Origin: Allobosea sp.
Lineage (GTDB): Bacteria; Pseudomonadota; Alphaproteobacteria; Rhizobiales; Beijerinckiaceae
Direction: 5' to 3'
DNA length: 64,000 bases
Assembly (NCBI RefSeq): GCF_017308075.1
Contig: NZ_JAFKFX010000033.1
Span: 62,001-126,000, forward strand
The notes beneath the pieces were generated by a model. The model was not told where the DNA came from. It searched no databases and saw only the letters and a program-made list of their open reading frames with translations. Positions 51,594 to 60,226 of the stretch are shown one piece after another (the first letter of the stretch is position 1; every line of letters begins with the position of its first letter). A program made the position numbers and the translations under genes.

Positions 51594-51734
51594 CGGCGCG
51601 GGGCCCGGCGTCGTCGACCTCCCCCCTCATTCCCGGGCATTGCTGCGCTAGACCCGCGAATGACGGACAACTCATTGTCCTCGCCATGAGCGCCTGATAC
51701 CAGCCATACGCGCCCCGCTCCGGAGACCCGTCAC

Positions 51735-52484
51735 GTGACCTATTGCGCCGGCATCCTCGTCCAGGACGGTCTCGTGATGATCGCCGACACGCGCACCAAT
51801 GCCGGGCTCGACGACATCTCGACCTTCCGCAAGCTCCACGTCTTCTCCTGGCCGGGCGAGCGCACGCTGACGCTCGCCACCGCCGGCAACCTCTCCCTCA
51901 CCCAGTCGGTCGTCAGCCTGCTGCATGAGGGCGTGCCGAATCCGGAGACCGGCGAACCCGAAACGCTGCAGAATGCGCCCTCGATGTTCCGCGCCGCCCA
52001 GCTCGTCGGCCGGGCGGTCCGCCGCGTGCGCGAGACCGATGGCGATGCATTGCGCGATGCCGGCGTCAAATACGACATGTCGCTGCTGTTCGGCGGCCAG
52101 ATCATCGGCCAGCCGATGCGGCTGTTCATGATCTACTCGGCCGGCAACTTCATCGAATGCGGCATGGATTCGCCCTTCCTGCAGATCGGCGAGCACAAAT
52201 ACGGCAAGCCCATCCTCGACCGCGCCGTGACCTTCAGGACCGATCTCTATGACGCATTGAAGGTCGGTCTGATCTCGATGGATTCGACCATGCGCTCGAA
52301 TCTCGGCGTCGGCCTGCCGATCGACCTGATCATGCTCCGCCGCGACGCGGAAGCACCGGAACTCAACCGCCGGATCGAGGCCGGCGAGCCCTATTTCCAC
52401 GATCTGCGCGAGCGTTGGTCGGCTGCGCTGCGCGCCGCGCATATGGCGATTCCGCGCCCACCCTACGAACCGACGGAGAGCTGA
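51735..52484 (+). CDS. Anbu proteasome-like peptidase (ancestral beta subunit)
   Basis: A protein of 249 residues from GTG 51735. After removal of the initiator, Thr2 is the predicted N-terminal nucleophile ('TYCAGILVQDGLVMIADTRT'). Asp18 and Lys33 ('FRKLHVF') match the Asp17/Lys33 pair of proteasome beta subunits, and 'YSAGNFIECG' and 'LISMDSTMRSNLGVGLPID' are family segments. Anbu forms open helical or ring assemblies; its natural substrate is unknown. It is the last gene of the operon, 141 bp after the transglutaminase-like gene, with a hairpin right after the stop. Length fits the family. Confidence 0.93.
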   Translation: MTYCAGILVQDGLVMIADTRTNAGLDDISTFRKLHVFSWPGERTLTLATAGNLSLTQSVVSLLHEGVPNPETGEPETLQNAPSMFRAAQLVGRAVRRVRETDGDALRDAGVKYDMSLLFGGQIIGQPMRLFMIYSAGNFIECGMDSPFLQIGEHKYGKPILDRAVTFRTDLYDALKVGLISMDSTMRSNLGVGLPIDLIMLRRDAEAPELNRRIEAGEPYFHDLRERWSAALRAAHMAIPRPPYEPTES

Positions 52485-52488
52485 GCGC

Positions 52489-52505
52489 GAGCCGCCAGGC
52501 GGCTC
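52489..52505 (+). terminator. Hairpin directly after the Anbu gene
   Basis: gagccgcc and ggcggctc pair with a single base between them, 4 bp past the stop codon. There is no T-run, so it may protect the transcript 3' end or slow polymerase rather than terminate by itself. Confidence 0.35.
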
Positions 52506-52654
52506 CGGACGCTCATTCTCGGCAGCGCGACAACGATTTCGTGCACTTCGTCAGCATCGCTGGAAACCGGATGGCAAGATTCGCCTGTCAGGATGGATCA
52601 TCTGCGCGCCCGGACAGGTGGAGCATTTTGCAGCTTTCTGCTCGTTTGCCCAAC

Positions 52655-54841
52655 ATGAATTCGTCGGCTCGGATGCTGACGAGCACGGTGGCAACCCTGG
52701 CCTGTGCCTTCGCATTCGTCAGCGCGGCCGCCGTGGGCGTCATCGTCGCGATCATGCTCAATGCGAACCGCGTCGAGGCGGAAAGACAATATGATCGCGT
52801 CGAAGCGGCGATCGAAAGCCAGGTTCGGCTGCGCCGCCATCGCCTCGAAAACCTGGCCGATGCCGGGCTGCTTCAGCCGATCTTCGATGCGAGCCTGCCG
52901 CGCCCGGCCCTGCAATGGGGTTTCGCGCGATTTGCCAGCCGCTTCCTCGATTTCGACGGCGCCTATCTCGTCACCGCCTCGGGCAAGGTTCTCGCCGGCG
53001 TCGAAGGCGGCCAGGCCGCCGGCCAGGCCGGCTATGAAGGCTTGCGCCATTTCGCCGCCGAACTGCCTGGCGCGATGGCCACGACCACGCATGCAGCCCC
53101 AACCACGACGAGCGGACCGCTGAACGCCTTTCTCAGGTCTGATGGCCAGGAGACCTTGGGCGTCGTGATCGCTGATCTGAGAGCGGCCAGCATGGCTGGC
53201 GCGAGGACCCCCTCCCCTGCCGGTCCCGCCTATCTCGTCGGCTATCGCCGCACCACCGCGTCACTCCTCGAAGATCTGGCCCAGCGCTACCGTGTCCCGA
53301 ATGTGCGGATCGTCGGCGAGCGTCCTCCCGACCGCTTGACTCGCCGCGATATCGTTTCGGCGGACGGCGCCATCAGAGCATGGCTGACCTGGACGCCGGA
53401 CCGGCCTGGCGACGCGATGATGCGGCAGTTCTTCTGGGCCCTTGCCGGGGTCGGGCTGCTCTTCATCGCGATCTTCGCCTATGTTTTCCATCGCCTGCGC
53501 CATGCGGGTACCCAGATCACCCTTCGAGAGCAGCAAATCCAGCGTCTGGCCGGCCAGGACGAGCTATCTCACCTCCCCAACCGCCGCACCTTCGATCTCA
53601 GACTCGACCAGGAACTCGCCCAGCTCGGCCGTACCAAGAGCGGGCTCGCAGTCCTGATGCTCGACCTCGACCGCTTCAAGGCCGTCAACGACACCTATGG
53701 CCACAATGCCGGCGACGAGCTGATCCGGCAGGTCGCGAAACGCCTGACCACCATCCTGCGCGTCGGCGACACGGTCGCCCGTCTCGGCGGCGACGAGTTC
53801 GGCATCATCCAGACCCATATGAACGAGCCCGGCGCCAGCGCTGCGCTCGGCCAGCGAATCCTCGATTCGCTCACGGAGCCTTTCGAGATCGCCGGCGTCG
53901 CCGTCACCATCGGCTGCTCCATCGGAATCGCCCACGGCCCGCAGGACGGCGCTGACCGTGGCACGCTGATGCGCCTCGCCGACACCGCCCTCTACCAGGC
54001 CAAGAACGAGGGACGGAACCGCTACTCCTTCTTCGAACCGCAGATGAACCGGGCGCTCCAGGTCAAGCGCATGGTCGAGGAGGACCTGCGCAACGCGATC
54101 AACCGCGACGAGCTTCTGCTGCACTACCAGCCTCAGGTCTCGATCGACGGCGCGACCATCATCGGCGTCGAGGCGCTGGTGCGCTGGCCGCACCCGGTGC
54201 ACGGCATGATCCCGCCCTCGGAGTTCATCGGCATCGCCGAGGAGCGCGGCCTGATCATGCCGCTGAGCGAATGGGTGCTGCGCCGCGCCTGCGAGCAGGC
54301 GCTGAAATGGCCGGGGATCAAGCTCGCCGTCAACGTCTCGCCGATCCAGTTCCGCCACAAGGACTTCGTCGCCAGCGTCATCCGCATCCTCGACGAAACC
54401 GGTTTCGACCCTGGCCGGCTCGAACTCGAATTGACCGAGGGCGTCGTGGTCGAGGACGCCGACGCCGCCGAGAACGCGATGATGGACCTGCGGGCGCATG
54501 GCATCGGCCTGGCGCTCGACGATTTCGGCACCGGCTATTCCAGCCTGATCTATCTGCGCCGCTTCGCCTTCGACAAGATCAAGATCGACCGCTCCTTCCT
54601 CGAATACATGGAGACGACCGGGGAATCCGCCATTCTCGTGCATTCCGTCGTGCATCTCGGCCGCGCGCTCGGCCTGCGCGTCTGTGCCGAGGGCGTCGAG
54701 ACCACCGAGCAGCACCGCTTCCTTCAGGCGGTCGGCTGCCACGAACTGCAGGGCTTCCTGTTCTCCAAGGGCGTCCCGCCCCGCGAGATCGACCGGCTGC
54801 TGGCGCTCGACCAGCCCTTCGAGAAGCAGCTTGCCGCCTGA
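52655..54841 (+). CDS. Membrane GGDEF-EAL cyclic-di-GMP signalling protein
   Basis: A protein of 728 residues. A transmembrane helix (about 8-32), a periplasmic sensor region (about 33-245) and a second helix ('FFWALAGVGLLFIAIFAYVF') precede a GGDEF domain with intact 'LGGDEFG' and an inhibitory I-site RVGD exactly 5 residues before it. The EAL domain has 'EALVRW', 'DDFGTGYSSL', 'KIDRSFL' and 'EGVET'. Both synthesis and hydrolysis of c-di-GMP look possible. ATG 52655 is used; ATG 52571 in frame would give a longer N-terminus. It is 170 bp after the Anbu gene and next to exoD and bcsS, which suits control of polysaccharide. Confidence 0.93.
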   Translation: MNSSARMLTSTVATLACAFAFVSAAAVGVIVAIMLNANRVEAERQYDRVEAAIESQVRLRRHRLENLADAGLLQPIFDASLPRPALQWGFARFASRFLDFDGAYLVTASGKVLAGVEGGQAAGQAGYEGLRHFAAELPGAMATTTHAAPTTTSGPLNAFLRSDGQETLGVVIADLRAASMAGARTPSPAGPAYLVGYRRTTASLLEDLAQRYRVPNVRIVGERPPDRLTRRDIVSADGAIRAWLTWTPDRPGDAMMRQFFWALAGVGLLFIAIFAYVFHRLRHAGTQITLREQQIQRLAGQDELSHLPNRRTFDLRLDQELAQLGRTKSGLAVLMLDLDRFKAVNDTYGHNAGDELIRQVAKRLTTILRVGDTVARLGGDEFGIIQTHMNEPGASAALGQRILDSLTEPFEIAGVAVTIGCSIGIAHGPQDGADRGTLMRLADTALYQAKNEGRNRYSFFEPQMNRALQVKRMVEEDLRNAINRDELLLHYQPQVSIDGATIIGVEALVRWPHPVHGMIPPSEFIGIAEERGLIMPLSEWVLRRACEQALKWPGIKLAVNVSPIQFRHKDFVASVIRILDETGFDPGRLELELTEGVVVEDADAAENAMMDLRAHGIGLALDDFGTGYSSLIYLRRFAFDKIKIDRSFLEYMETTGESAILVHSVVHLGRALGLRVCAEGVETTEQHRFLQAVGCHELQGFLFSKGVPPREIDRLLALDQPFEKQLAA

Positions 54842-54857
54842 GCGGCGCTCGAGGCTC

Positions 54858-55454
54858 TCAGAACAGGCTGGCGATCGAGCTCACCAGCGCATAGGCGAAC
54901 CCTGCCGAGAGTGCGAGGCCGATTGCCCCGACCACGGCTCCGCCGACGATCAGCACGCCGTCACGCTCGACCAGCCCGAGCCCGACCAGGCAGACCGCGA
55001 GGCCGAGCGGAATCTGGCCGATGAAGGGCGCCGCGACCACCAGCCCGAGCGCCAGGACGAGCAGCAGCACGCCGAGCAGCGCCAGCGCGAACGGCCCCCT
55101 CAGCATCATCAGGCGCGGCTTCGAGAAGCGCTCGAGCCGGATCAGCGGCGGCAGCGCGCGTGAAACCGCCCGCGCCAGATCGGCCTGGGCGATGCTGCGC
55201 CGGAGCAGGCGCTGCGGCAGCCAGGGCGTGGTGCGACCCATCAGCATCTGCATCGCGATGAAGGCCAGGACCAGGCCGCAGACCAGCGGGATCGGCGGCG
55301 GCATCGGCAGGCAGTTCGGCAGGCCGAGCAGCACGATGAGCAAAGCATAGGCCCGGTCGCGCAGCGCCGCGACGATGTCGCCGACTGCGATGCGCGGGCC
55401 GGGAAGGCTCGCGAGCGCATGCAGCAGGCCGGAAGTGCGCAGGGGAGAGGACAA
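54858..55454 (-). CDS. exoD: ExoD-family exopolysaccharide synthesis protein
   Basis: A protein of 198 residues with four hydrophobic segments. 'YALLIVLLGLPNCLPMPPPI' (about 36-55) is the ExoD signature, and 'RSIAQADLARAVSRALPPLI' follows. ExoD of Sinorhizobium is needed for normal exopolysaccharide and for alkali tolerance; the mechanism is unknown. It converges with the GGDEF-EAL gene, 16 bp apart. Confidence 0.9.
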   Translation of the reverse strand: MSSPLRTSGLLHALASLPGPRIAVGDIVAALRDRAYALLIVLLGLPNCLPMPPPIPLVCGLVLAFIAMQMLMGRTTPWLPQRLLRRSIAQADLARAVSRALPPLIRLERFSKPRLMMLRGPFALALLGVLLLVLALGLVVAAPFIGQIPLGLAVCLVGLGLVERDGVLIVGGAVVGAIGLALSAGFAYALVSSIASLF

Positions 55455-55535
55455 GCTGTATCGCCGGGCGAAGGGCTGGAGCTGCGCCCTAGCATGGCGG
55501 GCGCAGGACCAACAACCCCGCCGCGGCGCACGGCG

Positions 55536-55805
55536 TCAATGCAGGGTCAGCACGCCGTTGACGCTGACGATCTCGGCCGGACGGATCAGGCGCGAATGCG
55601 CCACCGTCACCGAATGCAGCGGTCCCTCGAGCTCGCGCCGCCAGAAATCCAGGAAGGCACGCAGCTCGGGGAAGCGTGGCGCCAGATCGTATTCCTGCCA
55701 GACGTAACTCTGCAGGAAAGTCGGATGATCCGGCAGGCGGTAGAGGATATTGGCCGTTGTCAGACCGTAGCCGGCGAGCTGGCGGATGAAATCTTTCGAT
55801 GCCAT
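55536..55805 (-). CDS. usg: Usg family protein
   Basis: A protein of 89 residues from ATG 55805. 'GYGLTTANILYRLPDHPTFL' and 'SYVWQEYDLAPRFPELRAFL' are the family core; 'LEGPLHSVTVAH' follows. Usg proteins are small, conserved in alphaproteobacteria, and named from a gene near tryptophan synthesis; their function is unknown. It is upstream of exoD on the same strand by 81 bp. Confidence 0.9.
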   Translation of the reverse strand: MASKDFIRQLAGYGLTTANILYRLPDHPTFLQSYVWQEYDLAPRFPELRAFLDFWRRELEGPLHSVTVAHSRLIRPAEIVSVNGVLTLH

Positions 55806-55956
55806 GACACGATGCGCTCCTCTGCGAGAAGAAGGCTGGCCGATGCCATCAGGCTGCGCCGCCATGGTTAACAAAAACTTGCAAGAATTTCATCTGCTGC
55901 CAGACTTCCTCTCCGTAGCGTGATCGGCCGTTTTCAAGAGCCGAGGGGGCGTAGGC

Positions 55957-56697
55957 GTGGCGTGGGGCGTCGCCGAGCGGGCGAAAGGGCTTGCAGGGTC
56001 CGTCATCATTGCGACGGCAGCCCTCGCTTCCGCTCCGGCTTCGGCCGACAGCACCCTGCATGAGCGTACGCCGCTCTCGATGGTGATCTTCGCCTCACTC
56101 GACACCGACCGCAGCAAGACGCACGGCTCCGTCGGCTTCAAGCGCGCCTTCGGGCAAGGCGGGCTCGACGCCAGCGGCTTCCGGCTCGGGCTGAAATGGG
56201 GCGAGAGCATCGAGCCGGCCGAGCACAGCCCGGCGCGCGGACGCATGGTCAAGACCGAGCTCCACGCGCTGCTCGGCTATGAATGGCGCATCGGCGACCT
56301 TTTCCTGGCGCTATCGGCCGGACCGGAGCTGGAGGCAGTCTTCAGCGAGACGAGGGCCCGCACCAGCTTCAGCGACCGCATCGGCGGCCGGCTGCAATTC
56401 GATCTCTGGGCGACCCCGCTGGAGAACCTGCTGCTCCAGGCCAATGCCTATGCCGCGACGCTGGACCAGCGCTTCTGGCTCAGGCTCTCGCCGGGCTGGA
56501 AGCTCGCCCCCGGCCTCTATCTCGGCCCCGAGATCGAGTTCTACCGGCAGCAGGACTATCACAAGCTCAGACTGGGCCTGCACCTCACCGGTTTCAGGCT
56601 GTTCGGCCTGAACTGGCGCCTCGCCGCCGGGGCGCAGCAGACCAGCGACCAGCCGAATGCGGCCTATGCGACGCTCGGAGTCTATTGGAAGCGCTGA
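55957..56697 (+). CDS. bcsS: BcsS family cellulose biosynthesis protein
   Basis: A protein of 246 residues from GTG 55957. A signal peptide ('GSVIIATAALASAPASA') is followed by a beta-rich mature part with alternating strands ('GFRLGLKWGES', 'TELHALLGYEWRIGDLFLAL', 'AAYATLGVYWKR') that suggests an outer-membrane barrel. BcsS is associated with cellulose synthase loci in alphaproteobacteria. No bcsA/B genes are in the window, so it is an isolated paralogue. It sits near ExoD and a c-di-GMP enzyme, consistent with a surface-polysaccharide role. Confidence 0.82.
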   Translation: MAWGVAERAKGLAGSVIIATAALASAPASADSTLHERTPLSMVIFASLDTDRSKTHGSVGFKRAFGQGGLDASGFRLGLKWGESIEPAEHSPARGRMVKTELHALLGYEWRIGDLFLALSAGPELEAVFSETRARTSFSDRIGGRLQFDLWATPLENLLLQANAYAATLDQRFWLRLSPGWKLAPGLYLGPEIEFYRQQDYHKLRLGLHLTGFRLFGLNWRLAAGAQQTSDQPNAAYATLGVYWKR

Positions 56698-56763
56698 AGC
56701 GCCTGCAAAACCGCACGAAACGCCTCCGATAGCCTGGCCGGCTCGAGCCTCCCGCGCGTCGAA

Positions 56764-58380
56764 CTAGGAGCGCAGAGGCGCACCGGTCAGGGCCTTCAGC
56801 GCCTCGGGCGTATCGACATCGATCGCGATGGCGGGGTCGTCGAGCGGGACCTCCTCGACGGCGTCTCCGGCCTCCTCCAGCAGGCGCCGGGCGCCCTCGT
56901 CGCCCGACAGCCGGGCAACCGCGGCGAAGAGCCCCCGCGACAGCAGCACCGGATTGCCGCGATGCCCGAGCAGCGTCGGCACCACCGCGACCGCGTCCGG
57001 CCTGTCGGCGAATGCCTGGGCCAGCCGGTCGATCACGCCGGGCGTGACGTTGGGCATGTCGCCGAGCGAGACCACGACGCCCTGCGCATCGGATGGCAGC
57101 GCCGCGAGCCCCGCCTTGAGCGAGCTGGAGAGGCCGTCGGCGAAGCCGGGATTGCGGACGAAGCGGACCTCGAGCCCTTCCAGTGCCGCCCGGATTTCAG
57201 CCTCCTGATGGCCGACCACGACGAAGACCGGCGCAGCCCGCGAGGCAATCTGTGCCTTGACGGCATGGCGCACCAACGCCTCGCCGCGCACCTGCTGGAG
57301 CAGCTTGTTGTCTGCCCCCATACGGGTCGAGCGACCGGCGGCGAGCACCAGCCCGGCGACGGGCGCGACCGCGGCATGGCCCGGCGCGCGCGGCTGCGGC
57401 CGCGAGATGATCTCCATCAGCAGCCCGCCGACCCCCATGCCCTGGATCTCGGCACGGCGCACCGGCAGGCCGGCGAGGCAGCGCTGCAGCACCCAGTCGA
57501 AGCCGTTCTCCTTCGGCGAGCGGGCGCAACCCGGCGCGCCGATCACCGGCTTGCCGTCGAGCGCGCCGATCAGCATGAGGTTGCCGGGATCGACCGGCAT
57601 GCCGAGATGCTCGATACGCCCGCCGGCCAGGGCCAGCGCCTGCGGCACCACATCGCGCCGGTCGGTGATCGCCGAAGCGCCGAAGACCACGACGAGCTCG
57701 GCCGGCCCGTCGGCGGCCTCGCGGATCGCCGTAGCGAGCGCCGCGCCCTCATGCGGTACACGCCGCTCCAGCACGATCTCGCCGCCCGCCGGCGCCAGGC
57801 GTTCGGCCATCACCCGCAAGGTCTTGTCGACGACCGAGGGCTTGAGGCCGGGCAGCAGGGTCGAGACCACGGCCACGGATTTCAGCTTGTATTCGGTGAT
57901 CGCGATCGGCCGGGCGCTGCCGAGCCGCGTGAGCGCCTCGGCGATCTGGCGTTCCTGCACGGCATAGGGGATGATCTTCACCGTGCCGACCATCTCGCCG
58001 GCGACCACCGCCTTCAGCGCCGGCAAGGTCGCGACCGTGATCGCCTCGTCGATGCCGTTCAGCATGTCGATCAGCGCGGTGTCGATGGTCAGCACGCCGG
58101 CCGCCGCCGCGAACAGGTTGACCCGCCCGGTGAACGGCGCCTCGGTCACCACCGCCTGCCCGGCCAGCGCCCGCGCCAGCTGTTCGGCTGCGGTGTTCTC
58201 GTCGATATCGCCGGGCTCGAGCTGGACGGCGACGATCTCGGTCAGCCCGCCCGCCGCCAGCCGCTCGGCATCCTGCGCGCTGATCGTCGCGCCCTTGCGG
58301 ACGATGGCGTCGCCGGCACGCACGGTGTGGGCCGCGACGCTGCCCGCCGCTTCGGCGATCGGAATGGGACCGAACTTCAT
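56764..58380 (-). CDS. Fusion of molybdopterin-binding domain and MobA-like nucleotidyltransferase
   Basis: A protein of 538 residues from ATG 58380. Residues about 1-335 are a molybdopterin-binding region related to MoeA/CinA ('VVVFGASAITDRRDVVPQAL'). Residues about 345-535 form a MobA-type nucleotidyltransferase with 'LAAGRSTRMGADNKLLQQV' and 'VVVSLGDMPNVTPGVIDRL'. The latter type (MocA) attaches CMP to molybdopterin for xanthine-oxidase-family enzymes. It is the last gene of the cox-like accessory cluster, 22 bp after an XdhC gene. CTP specificity is inferred by family and context. Confidence 0.9.
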   Translation of the reverse strand: MKFGPIPIAEAAGSVAAHTVRAGDAIVRKGATISAQDAERLAAGGLTEIVAVQLEPGDIDENTAAEQLARALAGQAVVTEAPFTGRVNLFAAAAGVLTIDTALIDMLNGIDEAITVATLPALKAVVAGEMVGTVKIIPYAVQERQIAEALTRLGSARPIAITEYKLKSVAVVSTLLPGLKPSVVDKTLRVMAERLAPAGGEIVLERRVPHEGAALATAIREAADGPAELVVVFGASAITDRRDVVPQALALAGGRIEHLGMPVDPGNLMLIGALDGKPVIGAPGCARSPKENGFDWVLQRCLAGLPVRRAEIQGMGVGGLLMEIISRPQPRAPGHAAVAPVAGLVLAAGRSTRMGADNKLLQQVRGEALVRHAVKAQIASRAAPVFVVVGHQEAEIRAALEGLEVRFVRNPGFADGLSSSLKAGLAALPSDAQGVVVSLGDMPNVTPGVIDRLAQAFADRPDAVAVVPTLLGHRGNPVLLSRGLFAAVARLSGDEGARRLLEEAGDAVEEVPLDDPAIAIDVDTPEALKALTGAPLRS

Positions 58381-58402
58381 GGGCAGACACTCATACGGGC
58401 AC

Positions 58403-59107
58403 TCATGCAGGCTCTGTTGCAGGCTTGCGGCGCGGGCCGCGCAGAGTGGAGACGATCTCGCCGAGGATCGCGAGCGCGATCTCGGCCGGCGAGACCGCGC
58501 CGATGTCGAGCCCGATCGGGGCGTGGATGCGCGCGGTCTGCGCCTCGTCGAAACCAGCCGCCGCCAGACGCTCCAGGCGCCGGCCATGCGTCTTCCGGCT
58601 GCCGAGCGCGCCGATATAGAAGCAGTCCGAGTTCAGCGCCGCGACGAGCCCGGGATCGTCGATCTTCGGGTCATGCGTCAGCGCGACGAACGCCGTGTAG
58701 GCGTCGAGCGGCTGGCGCTTCAGCACCTCGTCCGGCCACTCCGGCAGCAGCGTCACCTCGGGAAAGCGCTCCGGTGTCGCAAAAGCGGTACGCGGATCGA
58801 TGACGGTGACGTCGAGATCGAGCAGCTTCGCCATCGGCGCCATGGCCTGCGAGATATGCACCGCGCCGGTGACGATCAGGCGCGGCGGCGGCGCCTGCAC
58901 CGTCAGGAAATAGGCCTTGCCGTCGACCTCGACCGAACCGCTCTTGCCGGTGCGCAACTGCCTGTCGATCAGCTCGGCGAGCGGGTCCTGCTGCAGCTCC
59001 GCCGCCTTGACCACTCTTTGCGCAGCCGTACCGATATCGGTGACCAGCACCGCGGCGCGGCGCGCCGCACGCTCGGCATTGAGCGCCGAAAGCAGCGACA
59101 GTTCCAT
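58403..59107 (-). CDS. XdhC-family molybdenum-enzyme maturation protein (long)
   Basis: A protein of 234 residues. The N-terminal 90 residues resemble the XdhC/CoxI N-domain without its usual Cys motif. The C-terminal Rossmann domain is clear: 'LIVTGAVHISQAMAPMAKLL' (about 96), 'VALTHDPKIDDPGLVAALNS' and 'FYIGALGSRKTHGRRLERL'. XdhC proteins bind molybdenum cofactor and help load and sulfurate it in xanthine-dehydrogenase-like enzymes. It begins 3 bp after the LysE-type gene, so the three genes are coupled. Confidence 0.9.
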   Translation of the reverse strand: MELSLLSALNAERAARRAAVLVTDIGTAAQRVVKAAELQQDPLAELIDRQLRTGKSGSVEVDGKAYFLTVQAPPPRLIVTGAVHISQAMAPMAKLLDLDVTVIDPRTAFATPERFPEVTLLPEWPDEVLKRQPLDAYTAFVALTHDPKIDDPGLVAALNSDCFYIGALGSRKTHGRRLERLAAAGFDEAQTARIHAPIGLDIGAVSPAEIALAILGEIVSTLRGPRRKPATEPA

Positions 59108-59110
59108 GGC

Positions 59111-59742
59111 CTAGCCCTTGTCCACCGCGAGCTTGACCCCGAGCCCGATCATCATGCCGCCGCCGAGCCAGCGCCCGATGCCGAAACCGGCGCGGCTCGC
59201 CTTCATCGTCTTCATCACCAGGGTAGCGCCGAACACGGTGACGAGATCGGCCGAGGAGAAGGAGAAGTTGACGATCGTGCCGAGGATCAGGAACTGCGCC
59301 CAGACCGGCAGCGAAGCCGAGGGATCGACGAACTGCGGCAGGAGCGCGATGAAGAACAGCGCGACCTTGGGGTTCAGTATCTCGACGATGAAGGAATCGA
59401 CCAGCGCCCGCTTCACCGTCTTCGGCGGCGCGACCGGGCGCTCCTCGGACGAGCCGAGCTTGGAACGGATCATGCCGATGCCGAGCCAGACCAGATAGAG
59501 CGCGCCGGCGATCTTCACCGCGAAATAGAGCTCGGGCACATGCTTGAACACCGCCGACAGGCCGAAGGCCGCGGCGAAGACATGGACATAGCAGCCGAGA
59601 TGGATGCCGAGCATCGCCATCAGCCCGGCCTTGCGGCCATGGGCGATGGTCTGCGCCGCCGTGTAGAGCAGCGCCGGACCGGGGAAGTAAGCCACCAGCA
59701 AGGTCAGCGTCGCGAAGGCGACGAGGGTTTCCCAGGAGGCCA

Positions 59743-59743
<1 letters not shown>
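59111..59743 (-). CDS. LysE/RhtB-family exporter
   Basis: A protein of 210 residues with five or six hydrophobic segments. 'ASWETLVAFATLTLLVAYFP' with 'GPALLYTAAQTIAHGRKAGL' is the family start, and 'NPKVALFFIALLPQFVDPSA' is the conserved second half. Such proteins export amino acids or related compounds. Its ATG shares one base with the stop of the preceding XdhC-type gene (TGATG) and it is 3 bp from the next, so it is locked into the maturation operon. A role in that process is not known. Confidence 0.9.
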
Positions 59744-60081
<338 letters not shown>

Positions 60082-60161
60082 GACTGTCGCCTCCCTCTCA
60101 GCCGTCGCGCAGAGCAGCCGCGCAACGGCGTTGCAAAGGATGGCTCCAGTATACTCTGGAA

Positions 60162-60202
60162 CATCCTTCGAGACGCGATCTGCGATCGCTCCTCAGGATG
60201 AG
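60162..60202. repeat. Dispersed palindromic repeat, family E, copy 2
   Basis: Shares catccttcgagacgc and gctcctcaggatgag with the copy at 12164. It lies in the 145-bp space between the CoxE-like gene and the short XdhC gene, inside the putative operon. Confidence 0.55.
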
Positions 60203-60226
60203 GGCTGGTCTGGAAGACATCATGCC

